From Calonectria ilicicola (lineage: Eukaryota; Ascomycota; Sordariomycetes; Hypocreales; Nectriaceae), in NCBI GenBank assembly GCA_020809705.1, contig CP085827.1:5394001-5458000 (forward strand): DNA of 64,000 bases, written 5' to 3'. The first letter of the stretch is position 1, and the number at the start of each line of letters is the position of its first letter. The position numbers and the translations under genes were made by a program. Below the pieces are notes generated by a model. The model worked only from the letters and a program-made list of their open reading frames with translations, was not told the origin of the DNA and did no database searches. Shown here piece after piece: positions 10,901 through 21,324 of the stretch.

Positions 10901-12503
10901 TAACTGTCCATGTTCAGGGTTACCCCTACCGGATATGGCACTTTAGCCAGGGTGCGCCATTGCGAGCACCCGCCTCTGTGGTTTATTGGGACACAGGATG
11001 CACGTCCTGAAAATCCAAAAGTCGGCCTTGGCCTTGTCTTTTTTTGGAGTGCATCTAATCCATCTCTCTCCTCTTTAGACCCAGCGCTGCCTTCTGACAG
11101 GCTGTGACGTCAGAGCAAGCACTCGGCGCATCGAGGGGTGCTGCTCGACTTCGACCAAGTCTTGTTCGGCCATGAAGGGCAAAACGATGCTCATCAACCC
11201 TGATCCCCGCCGACGTCCCGTTACATTCGGTACCGGAACTACGAACCATTCTATATACAGCGTGCCCCTTGAAATATTGTCTCTTCAGTTTGGATACCAC
11301 TTAACTTGACGGCTCCAAACATTGGTCTAATCGTTAAAAAAAAAAGCCGAAATAATTATAAAAAAACTACATTTGAATTGTTTTAGTCTTTTATTCATGA
11401 TATTTATTTATTTACCGGACAGGAGTCGGACAATGGTCGGGAAAAGTAAGGGAGGGTTTCATCTTTCAAGGGTTGTATTTTACGACGGTTACTGCCCGCC
11501 CGCCCCGATCTCCGGCCGTCGGCTCCTGTCATCATCTTCAGGGACAGGGCAGCCTTGACCTGTTCGTCTCGAAAAAATGAAGTGAGCTGCAACGTACGTT
11601 TTCTCTCTCTCTCTTTTCTTCGGGCGCCTTTAAAAAAGTCTATTATTGCATTTGGCCCGCCTGGAAAAATACACGTCCGACAAGCATCCTTCGGAATATT
11701 TGGGAGTCTTGCATATCTTCCACGTAATTGTCTGTTTCGCATCTAGCCCATCCCCAGCGCTATTGCCACGGCTATGGAATGCCTCATTCGCTGGGCAGTG
11801 TCTGACGCCATTGGAACCATGGCTAACACAATGAGGGGCCTCTGCCCCGGGTTTGAAGTGCCTATCAATCTGCTGCCGGCAACTGTTTCACATGACCCCC
11901 TGGTCGTCCGCCCATCCAACAGCTCCTGGGCACAAGGCGCGGCTACATCACGCGCCCGTAATTTTCATCACTATGAATTCCCACGCGGGCAAAACTAACT
12001 ATATCCGGTTGCATTGTGACACGCCTTGTGCTATGTTTTGGTTCACGCGTAAATTGGCTGACTTTATTGAATTCCTCCCAAATGAGAGTGTTTGGCTAAA
12101 CTAATTATTCGTTACATTCGTTAAAGTAGAAATAAAATAAAAAATAAAGACATCGTGTAGAAATAATAGATGAAGGAAATAACCCCCCACCCGCATGGCT
12201 AGATGTGCTTAATAGCCCGATGATCCGAGACCTTCCACCTCTATAATATTCTGAAGAGATGTATTAGCGAGATGACCTTTTGGAACACACGAGGGGAATG
12301 TCTCTTACATGAGAAATCTAAACTTGGGGCTTTACAAACGGGACGGCATTTGGACCAGGTAGTAGGAGACCCGTGACCCATATCGCTGAATGTTCAGGCT
12401 TGTCTGGTTGCCGCGCCCGTCAAAGGAAACCAACAAAGCCGGAGAAAGTCGTGACCATAAGAGAGACAAATGGAAGTTGAGTGAACAAGAGTGAAAGAGA
12501 GGC
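7980..12503. other. 4.5-kb gene-free stretch
   Basis: No convincing coding frame was found. The frame at 8190-8732 (-) is Pro/Ser/His-rich and has no domain. A TG/TACG microsatellite lies at 8751-8775. A putative ATG-bearing exon with good splice signals (9479-9550, GTGAGT donor) leads only to a 32-codon product after the TTTTAGCAG acceptor near 9666. The stretch may hold long 5' leaders and promoter elements of the genes on each side. Confidence 0.4.
11330..11483. mobile_element. Possible right-hand remnant of a family 1 MITE
   Basis: ATCTTTCAAGGGTTGTATTT at 11461-11480 matches the family right end (CAATCTTTCAAGGGGTGTATTGTA), and A+T-rich core-like sequence lies just to its left. No left terminal repeat was found. 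Confidence 0.35.
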
Positions 12504-13139
12504 TTATATAATGAGACGGTGTCGCCGAAGAAGGTCCTCGTAGACTGTAATCTTCTCCACCTTGGTATCAACGATTGTGCATAGGCTGCTGTAGCGTCCC
12601 TGCAAATCTTCAAACTTGGTTTTCCAGAATCGGTGCTGATCTTTCCAGTATACGACTTCGTTCTTCGATTCGGAGACTCGTCGGTTGGTTCCTTGGTCGA
12701 GTTGTTTCGATAGTTCCTGAACTCGCCATCGCAAATCTGTGTTCTCATCCTTGAGGAGCTTGTTTTCCTTCTCGAGCTTGGAAACCCTGTGACGGAGCTT
12801 GCCAGAGTCACGGTGGTGGTGTCGGTGGTCTCCAATATCGTGGCCACAGCGGAGAGCCATGATCTCTCCCTCAAGCTTTGGAATGACAGTATGAGTCAAG
12901 CGGTATGTCTCGGCCTCTGAGATGGAGAGGTTCGTTCGAAGGGCGTCGTTCTGGACATTGAAGGCTTCGTTGGCTTCAGACAGGAGGCGATTCTGCTCTA
13001 CGACAGCCTTCCACTCATCTTTGTTGACCCTGTAGTAGTCGCAGTGGCCTTTGTGATGATGGTATGATCGGGAACGCTTGACAGTGACAAACTGTGGGCG
13101 GCCGTCGGCATCGGCCTCGACATAGAATCGGCGAGACAT
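12504..13139 (-). CDS. Small basic coiled-coil protein, unknown function
   Basis: 211 residues without introns. ATG 13139 (MSRRFYVEADADGRPQFV) was preferred to an in-frame ATG at 13238 because the coding-like, charged sequence begins here and the extra 33 residues look untranslated. A basic, His-rich patch (VKRSRSYHHHKGH, about 20-32) is followed by two heptad regions: 40-95, and 114-149 with KLRHRVSKLEKENKLLKDEN. A second His-rich insert, DIGDHRHHHRD, separates them. The final part (KDQHRFWKTKFEDLQGRYSSL) is also helical. It probably forms dimers. A nuclear site is possible from the basic patch, but there is no catalytic domain. I recall similar small proteins in other Hypocreales but cannot name the family. 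Confidence 0.75.
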   Translation of the reverse strand: MSRRFYVEADADGRPQFVTVKRSRSYHHHKGHCDYYRVNKDEWKAVVEQNRLLSEANEAFNVQNDALRTNLSISEAETYRLTHTVIPKLEGEIMALRCGHDIGDHRHHHRDSGKLRHRVSKLEKENKLLKDENTDLRWRVQELSKQLDQGTNRRVSESKNEVVYWKDQHRFWKTKFEDLQGRYSSLCTIVDTKVEKITVYEDLLRRHRLII

Positions 13140-15332
13140 TGGAGCCAGTTTGATGAGTTGTTCTTTGTTGTTGGGGAAGTGTTGATGCTTGATTGACGTG
13201 ATGTCACAACCAAAAGACAGAAAGCTGTAATGAGACAAAGAGACGGCAACGTTTGAAAGAGGATAATGAGAGGGCAGACAGTATATGAAAAAGGGGACTG
13301 GATGCTATCAAGTAATGTGTGATGGTGAGAGCTTGTTCTTTGAGTGTTGATACTGATGACCTGGGGGAATGTCTCAGTATATACTTATAAGAGAAAGAAT
13401 GATGTGTGGAAAGGCACTAGGCTATTGCAGGTGATCAAAGAAGGTGAGGGATGTTGTCATTGAGTATAAGCAGCGCGGCTGTGGCTCGAGCATGAGCGGG
13501 AGCCTCGTTATTAAAGGGCTTGAATCGAGGCACTGGCATTGAGGAGCAGTCCTAGAATATCACCATGTGGGCAGGCAAATGGGAAAAGGCAGAGGCACGA
13601 GGCTGGGGCAGATGGTTACCAAAGTGGAACTAGGCTGATCAAGACACCATGTTGGCCGTGGCTGGGCCGCGAGTTTGGGAACAAAAGAGTCATCAAGCCG
13701 GCCGGAATGGGGGCCAAGGTGAAAGTGTACGAAGGCCACTGAAAAGGCGCGGTGACGGGAGGGTGGGTTAGAGGTAGGGGAGAGGGAGTGATAGTTGGCC
13801 CAGAGTTCCAAATTTGGTGGTGGGATGGGTTAGGTAGGTAAGTAGAAGCGGGTGAAAGGCGCGCGTGGCCCTCCATGTCTCACGACGGAGGTCATTCTGA
13901 GGAAAGCCATGAAAGACAGCAGACAAAGAGGTGAGAGTCTGAGCCTTGCTAAAACGTTGCATTTGAGGATGGAGTTCAACAAAGAAGCTCGAGTTGTGTC
14001 CTACTCTCAAAGGCGATGTGTCGGATCGGCAGATGCATGCCCCTGCACGGGATGGATGCTGCCAAAAGGAAGCCATTCGCGGCTAGATGCAGTGTAGGCG
14101 ACCATGGACGCCATCGTTATGACCGGCGAGGCACCTTGGCCACAAGATTGGCTCGGGAGCCGTGCATTCGGTCGGCAGAGCCCGAAGCGCCAGGATTGTT
14201 TGGGCGAACCGAGAGGCCGTGCATCTGCGAGTGATTGTGCCTACATACCCGCTGGGTGAAGCCTGGCAGAGAAGCCATGCGTGTGGTTGCAACGAGATGG
14301 TGGGCAGGTGAATGTGTGTGATGGTGGCCAACGGTCAAGCGACCTGGAGTGGTGTCACAGTGCATGTGGGCCAGGCTTAGACGGCCTACCAGAGCGCACA
14401 CCAAGATTTGCATTCGACGCTAGGGTTCTTACAGTGCTAGCCGAACTGTGGTATCACCAGGTACCTCAGGGCAGGCAGCTCTACGTGCGGCCTCCAGCTT
14501 ATTCCCTCCACCACCACCTACTACCTTCACCTTCAGCTACGCTTCAGCTCTTCTCAGTATAATTCCCCAAAGCTCGGACCGGACCGGACTAGGCGAGCCT
14601 TCCCACGCGACCCTTGCAGCACTAGCACTGCCCGCCCGACTTGGCTCCATGACCGGCATGCTGGTAAGCTAGCATCTGTGAGGCCACCCAAGGCTGCCAA
14701 AGTTGGCTCAAAGTTGGTCTGGATGGAGATGACATCGCCAAGAAGTCCTTGGGTGATTGCTTACCACCTCGGCCTGATTTGGTTGGCTATCCCTTTTGGT
14801 CCATCACGCACTCGCCCAGCTCTCTGTGGCCTCCTCTTGTTATGCGGTCTTAGCTTTGGTTGTATCACCAACACCAAGTTGGTAGACATCACTCACACGC
14901 GCGGCCGTCAAAACAGCCTTGGACTCACCACAACAGATGTGATAACTTTTCGAAGCATATGGAAGGCCTCCCATACGAAGAAAACCCTTGTAATTTACAA
15001 ATTGTGGTAGGAGGGTCGTTTGCTGCCACCCTCCATTTTAGCCCCAGCCTTGTCTTTCGTCCTGGCCGAGCTAGAAACCTGGCCCCCAACTGCAACCTGC
15101 CCATGGATGGATACGTAATGAGCCATGGCGCAGCCCGTTGCATTGGAATTGCTGCATGGGGAAAGAAAAACTGGAAAGATGGTGGCGAATGCTCCATTCT
15201 TGTCATTGCTTATCATCACTATCACCCATCGGGACCCGAACTGCAACCTCCAGGACCGTCCAAGTTGCCAGCCTTGGAGGACTCATCAGGTATCCAGTGA
15301 GCGGCTATAATTCTTTCTCGTTCTATTTGATT
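13140..15332. other. 2.2-kb intergenic stretch, no gene recognised
   Basis: This is the upstream region of the coiled-coil gene. Several open frames of 60-170 codons exist on both strands (for example 14678-15010 +), but none shows a domain, and they overlap each other in conflicting frames. Confidence 0.4.
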
Positions 15333-16901
15333 CTAGCCGTGTGTTCTCCATGTTTCGCACCCACCACGGCTCCCTCCCCACCCAGCCCGCTCTTCTCTGC
15401 CATTCTGATGAATTCTCCATGTAGCCGCACTCCTTCGCCCCTGGCACCTCGGGTACTCGTCCCCTTCAGCATACGTACCTGTGTCAAATGTACGTTGGTG
15501 ATATCTGGTGTGCTCAAGGCACCAAATCGAATCTTCAATGACTGGGTCACAGCACCCCGGTTGGCTGCAAGCGTGGTGCTCACAAAACAGTGTCTCGACG
15601 TGGGTGGAGCTGGAAGCTGGCCGAACCCTCATCCTGTGACACTCTGACATTATGCATGTATGGTTCCGACAGTAGTCAAAGGAGGATGTCGTGGCACCTC
15701 GACAGCTTCTGGCTCTACAGAGACGGGGATTGCTGCCGAGGGCGCCGCTGTTGCCCACGAAGTAGCTGTATCCTCGGCGGTGGCTCATGCTTTGGTGAAA
15801 CACATCATGATCTGTTCCCACGGTTAGTAAAATGACATTCTTCAGCATCCCACATGGAGAAGACCCACCGCTCTCGTACTGGATATGATTTGTGCCTCCT
15901 AAGCGATATCCTCGTCGCTCATGTCCATCTCGAGTAGATCGCTCATGGCCACCGCAATATCGATTTGTGCCTGCTTCCAGCTCGCACCCATCAAAGATAC
16001 ATTCATGGTACGGGCAAAATATTCTCCCCATACTTCTTGTGCGGCAGCCCTCGGTCCCGCATCTATGCTCCCTGCAGTACCGGCCGTTGAGTGTTGCCAG
16101 GCCTCGGAAGCACCCAGGCTCGCCACATGTATGTTCCAAACAGTGGGAACCACCGTCCCTCTCATTATCACAATCAGTAAACTCGCAGAAATGCGCGCCA
16201 CAGAAAGGAGAGGGCAACCCGCTTTCCCGCACGTAGCTGAAGCGCGAGCACAACGGTCTCTGGCACCGTCGGTGGCGATCACAAAAGCGATCTGAATCTC
16301 CAGCGACAAAAGACGTGCAGTGTATCTCCTCGCAAGTGTGATTCCTGCAAAAGATGCCCCCGTCTCTTGTGTTTCTGCAATTTTCGTACTCACAGCGATG
16401 GACACGGCAAAACTGCAGATCCTCACCGTTTCGTCGGATGCGCTGGTTCTCGCAGTTGATGTACATGCACAAGTCTAGTCATCCTTGGTCAGCTTGCGAA
16501 AATCATAATAATGGTATCATCCAGGAAGGGAAACTCACGCAACTCTCTGCAAAATGAAGCCGCTACAGAACTTCCATTATTGACATTCATGCTGCATCGG
16601 ATACCATTCTCGACCGCGGGACACCTCATGTCTGCTCAATTAGTCTACTGAGAACTTCGGCAGTGAGGTTTGGTTCATTTTACTCACGCTCGCGGCAAAG
16701 CATCTCATCAGGATACTTTGCTCTGGGGCAAGCTCTCCCTTCGACAATTCGGTGACACGCGTGAAGTCGACAAAAGTGAGAGATGATTTGGTGACCAAGT
16801 CTCTCTGGGGCATTGCGACAGATTGTCCCAGGGGCTGCGCACACTGGACCCCAGCCTTTGAGAGTCTCATGTCTCTGGCAGACGTACTGACTGGAAAACA
16901 T
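15333..16901 (-). CDS. Cys/His tandem-repeat protein, putative multi-zinc binder
   Basis: Exons are 16688-16901, 16539-16631, 15869-16474 and 15333-15811, giving 463 residues. Introns are 56, 64 and 57 bp. All have GTGRGT donors, and the third has a TTACTAACC branch site and a length divisible by 3, so the unspliced frame also stays open. Joining restores the motif at each junction (LCREH, FCREL-HLC). The protein consists of about 12 repeats of C-x4-C-x(7-15)-[FY]-C-x2-H, the last residue usually followed by x-C of the next unit, as in FCRNHTCEEIHC and YCREHRCGTEGC. The spacing suggests four-ligand zinc sites sharing a regular fold. No known zinc-finger class was recognised. One stretch (about 320-365) lacks the motif. 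A GTACGT near 15475 could start another intron and change the last 40 residues. Confidence 0.7.
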
Positions 16902-18084
16902 GACTGTGATTTCTGGAGATGAAAGTCGAGCAAGGAGCCAACTCTGAAAAAACACGGTAAGACATGTAGGAAAGGCGTCTAGAAATAGATGGATCAGATG
17001 GGCCATCGGAAATATTGGGCCAGGAACGAAAAGTTGTGTGCTATGTCAAACATCAAGCTTGTTGGCAAGCCAAACTCAGGGGTCTTCTGGATGGCATGTT
17101 TCACAATACATGCCCTCTAGCGGAATAGATACCATCGCGAATGATATGTGACACGACCATTGTGAGAGTCGGCTGTCTGACAACGGGCACGTTTTCGGCC
17201 CAAATCATGAGGTTCCTAGATGAAGGGCCGCATAAGCGAGACTAGCAAGGATGGTATTTGTTGTTCGCGGTGCCAATGCATTGGTGAGTGCCTAAGAAGG
17301 CACTTGTACGACATGGGAGAAGATAGGGAGGGAAACAAAATCTGGACGTGTTTCCAATCTCGCTTCACATGGCGCACCAATGATGGTGTAGTACAAGCAG
17401 TCCTTTGGCCAAGGTTGTACTTCGGCCTAGAACCTTTCTACTAAACGAACGGAGTTTATGCGGAAGATTCTCTCAAGGTGTGTAACAAGCAACGTTGGAC
17501 CAGCGCCGCATGGGCTTTACGGCCGAGATCAATCGTGGTCCGCAAAATGGGGGTGAGAAGTTCGCCTGTCTGAACCCCGGGATTTCGGGGTCTGTCAAAT
17601 TGATCAATGATGCTACCCAATTCAACCCATTTTCGACAACAGTAGCCTCCGACATTTACGCTCTTCCACATACCTGGACTTGTGGTTACAGCGTCCTTTA
17701 TATTAAATATTTGCTGCATGTAAATTCTCCCCCCTTCTTTTATCATATGAAGGTCCCCTCTGGTACGAAAGGCGCCTGTTTTACGAGCGCATTGAAGAGT
17801 CGGTGACACCTCTTTGCTGGGGGTGCGACTTGGCTAAACACGTGGAAATAGTGGACTCCCACACAAAGAGATAACAATGCCTGCTTGTTATTCTTACCTA
17901 TGTTCTTTAGGTAAACAAAACTTTGCAGTATGAAACAGGCTGTTTTCTGCGAGGCATCCAAGTACAATGAGACTCAGATCTTCAATGGGTTTCTCGCCGT
18001 GAGTCGTCTCCCACGACACCTGCGCTAACAAGAAACCTCCATGGCACAAGGGATTTCTCTCTGCTTGCTGAAGTCTATAAAAAA
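16902..18084. other. Intergenic, no gene recognised
   Basis: This is the upstream region of the Cys/His-repeat gene. Short open frames at 17220-17444 and 17495-17806 (+) have no family signature. Confidence 0.4.
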
Positions 18085-18266
18085 GAGTCTTCCTGGGTGC
18101 ACACATACAAACCAAGATCTAAGATATTTTTAAAAAGAAAAAATAAATAAAAACAAATAATTCGTAAGCTTAGTTATAAGAAAATAAATTATTATTTATT
18201 ATTTTCTTGAGATTCTTCTAGAATGGCTAAAGTTGCATGATTTTATGTGTGCACATAGAAAGACTC
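18085..18266. mobile_element. hAT-like MITE, family 2
   Basis: A 182-bp element with 23-bp terminal inverted repeats that differ at 3 positions. The left end is 18085-18107 (GAGTCTTCCTGGGTGCACAC...). The reverse complement of 18244-18266 reads GAGTCTTTCTATGTGCACAC... It is flanked by ATAAAAAA (18077-18084) and ATAAAAAG (18267-18274), an 8-bp duplication with one mismatch. The core is A+T-rich and non-coding. An 8-bp duplication points to hAT transposase mobilisation. Confidence 0.7.
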
Positions 18267-18926
18267 ATAAAAAGAATATCGTCATTTTCAGGATGCTAAG
18301 AACTAATTAAGAGCGTCAACATAAACAACCTCCAAGGGCCAGACTTCACTTTGATCGTTATGTTGAGTCACTATCGCGTTGCGTGTTGTTAGTCATTTTA
18401 GGCTGTTCGTCGTATTGGTTGAGTGAACATAGTTAATCAATGGAAAGCGGAGGAGTGTTATGTTATATACGATGCAACGAATTAAGGTTACTACTCAGTC
18501 ACTAGCTTTTTCACTTCCGGATGCTACAGGGAGTTACGAGCATGTCTTTTCAGTGACTAAAGGCTTAGAGACATGCTTGTGGCACACTGCAAGTGATTCA
18601 CAATCAACAAAACTCGTCGTAAACATCACTCTGTTCTTAATTTCTTCATATTTTTGCGGATTTTGTCTCAAGACGGGTGCTATTAGCTATTACTATCACA
18701 ACAGTGCGGTCTGTTCGCATGTGCGACTGTGTTCACGAGACTAGGAACGAATGAAGAGACGTTCTTATTCACGATATTATCAACCTGGATGACAGTGCGC
18801 GCTAGTATTATTCTGGCTTTCAAATCTCTTATTCAATAATTTCTTTGTCGTCTTCGTTCCTTTATCTTCAAGCAGCTCACCCACATTCTGCCCCCCCTGC
18901 GCATCGTTTTGACCATCCGTCATACC
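18267..18926. other. Intergenic, promoter side of the following gene
   Basis: No coding signal. CT-rich sequence just before the ATG at 18927 is typical of fungal promoters. Confidence 0.4.
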
Positions 18927-20857
18927 ATGTCTTCAACGCAGCCAGACACCCGGATATGGTCCGTTGATGGCCTTTTGAGCTGTAACATAGAGGAGATTGA
19001 TAGGTTTGTGAACGATGGAATGCGTCTCCCTATCCGCGATTGGACAGCAATGTCTCAAGAAAAGAGGAAGCGTCTCCTTGATAGAGTAATGTATTCCCAC
19101 CATCCCTACTTTGTGCTTTTACCTCTCGCATCGCATGGATTGCTAATAAATCTTCCCAAAGTGGCCGAGCATGTGAATTATTTGGGGATTTCATTCCCGC
19201 TCCAAATAACGGGGAGGTTTCTGATGAAGAAGAATTATTCGAGCTCCAAAAGGAGAATGTGGACATCGAGGAATTAATGAATCCGGATCATTCTCCGCGA
19301 TGTATCTCACCGGAACCAGAATCAGACCCAGAATACTCTGCGGCGATGCCTGCGCTTGCAAGGAGGCGATTATTCGAGACGGCGGATTACAATACCCTTG
19401 TGGAGGACGGTTGTCGTCCCCTTTATCCGATCCATCTCCTCGCAAATATTTCCGAACATCCGGAGAACTACAGCTCGCTACTTAGACCATGGAGGAAGAT
19501 CAGACCAAACCATGAGCCCTGGCAGGTCTTTGACTCCCAATTGTTGCACTGGGAAGGTTTTCGCTATTGGCAGCGTGACAATCGTGGTCTTGGAATCGTC
19601 TATCGACAATTTTCTTCATATGTTTCAAGGAGGAAGTTGGCTGCTAAAGCATACTGGGGGGAGGATTGGCCAGAGGAGTTGGATGCGAAGCGGATTCAGC
19701 ACCTGGAAAACTCTTAGAGAAAGCGCTTAGACATGATGGAAAAGTCGAGAGAGCGCTTAAAGGAGTACGATTGTGAGACGCTTTCTGAATACGCCGGCGC
19801 CATGAAGCGACGCCTGTTGCGGGACAATATTACACGACAATTCGATCTAAAGGAGGACCCATTCAAACAAGATCCAATGACGACATGGCTGGAGTACTTG
19901 TCTTTTGAGTACCGATTCAACGAAATACTCTCTCATGCCGTCAAGTTGATGCGATCCCGTTACGAGATTGCATACCGAGAACTCCAAGGCTCTGAGGCCT
20001 TAAGAGGCGGTGAGACACCCGAATATATTCGAGAAAATCTTGAATTAGTGAAGAGAGATGTCAAGCAAAATTTCGAAAGGCTTCGAATCGAGCTGGATCG
20101 TGCTAGGATGGAGTTTGACGAGGCGTATCGTGCAATCCGTTATGATAAGCAACCTATATTCCGCTCGAAGCACGCTCCAGCATGGCAAACAGCCATCTCA
20201 AAACTCAATGCGGTCAAGATCCAAATTCTCGAGACGGAGAAAAGGCGCAATTATATTCGCAACTTTTCCATCTTATGCCTCGACCTGGACATGGCCGAGA
20301 CGAATATAGAAGACCATAGATTTCTCATAGCATGGGTCAAAGACCAGATTCCCCTGGTTGAGGCCGAGCTGACTGCAACCAAGGCCCTGAAGCATCGGCA
20401 CGAGGGTCGGATAGAAGTGGAAGAAGATGCTACGGAGCAGCCGAGCCCCAAGAGACAGAAGAAGATCGGTAGAGAGGAGCAGAGCCTACAGGACTACCAG
20501 AGCAAATCTGGGTTCGTCCACTCAGCTCTAGAGCCTGACTCCAGCCCCGCCCCCGCCGATAAATCCCAGCAAGCCCCCCCTATGAGCACACTACAGCCCG
20601 CCATAGATGCACCGCCAGCAGCCACCGGAGTGCTCATCGCCCCTGAGCCAGTCGCTACTCCAGAACTTATTGTCCCAGAGAATACTGCAGATCCATCTAC
20701 CTCCGTTAATAACGAATCCTCCCAATCTCCCCCTGTACCAAGGACTAGGCGCCCTCGAGTAAAAAAGACCACTCCGTGTCCAAGCGCTGCTAGTCCTCGT
20801 CGAAGTACACGCCTTGCAAGACAGGCTCCGGACCATGGGACCCTCTCTCAACCGTAA
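18927..20857 (+). pseudogene. Coiled-coil, nuclear-type protein gene broken by one in-frame TAG
   Basis: Exon 1 is 18927-19090. The intron is 19091-19161 (GTATTC...CTAATAAAT...AAAG). Exon 2 is 19162-20857. Reading through gives 618 residues with one TAG at 19715-19717 (HLENS, stop, RKRLDMMEKS); both halves are in the same frame. The first half has an N-terminal MSSTQPDTRIWSVDGLLSC and an acidic part (EVSDEEELFELQKEN). The second half is strongly helical (VKRDVKQNFERLRIELDRAR and nearby). Its tail has a basic cluster (SPKRQKKIG), a long Pro/Ala/Ser/Thr segment and SPRRSTRLARQ near the end, all typical of nuclear proteins. No enzymatic domain is seen. A C-to-T change of a CAG codon would explain the stop. 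Readthrough, a short second gene starting at ATG 19733, or an assembly error are alternatives. Confidence 0.6.
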
Positions 20858-21324
20858 ATTGGGCGTCATGACAAGTCCAGTTGGGGGTGTAGAGAGAAGA
20901 GGGCAGTAGAAGGGGTTGTTAATACATACATTTGGCTGATCTCTTCTTTGGGTTTTTTTCTTTTGCACATGGGACTTTTTCATATTATTTCTGTCGCCCC
21001 AGGCGCAAAAGGTAGAAACTGTGCCGATGTTATGTTGTTTATGCTACGATAGCTCCAACGCTCCTTGAACTCAATCAGAAAAACCATCATCGCCTGTCCA
21101 GTGGATCATTGACAATCCGTTGAGATACACTTTTGATGAAACAGGAACGCACTTCATAAAATCGCCTGCAATAAATCCTACACAAGCCATAGACTACAGA
21201 GAAGGGAGGGCTGGGTAATAGATATCTGAACAACCAAAAGTGCTTTCATTATAATTAATATTCAGTATCCAATCATAGTAGTTTTCTTGTACAACTTGTT
21301 AGAGACCATCCATTCTCATATATA
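20858..21324. other. Intergenic between convergent genes
   Basis: Probable 3' regions of the genes on both sides. Nothing else was seen. Confidence 0.4.
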
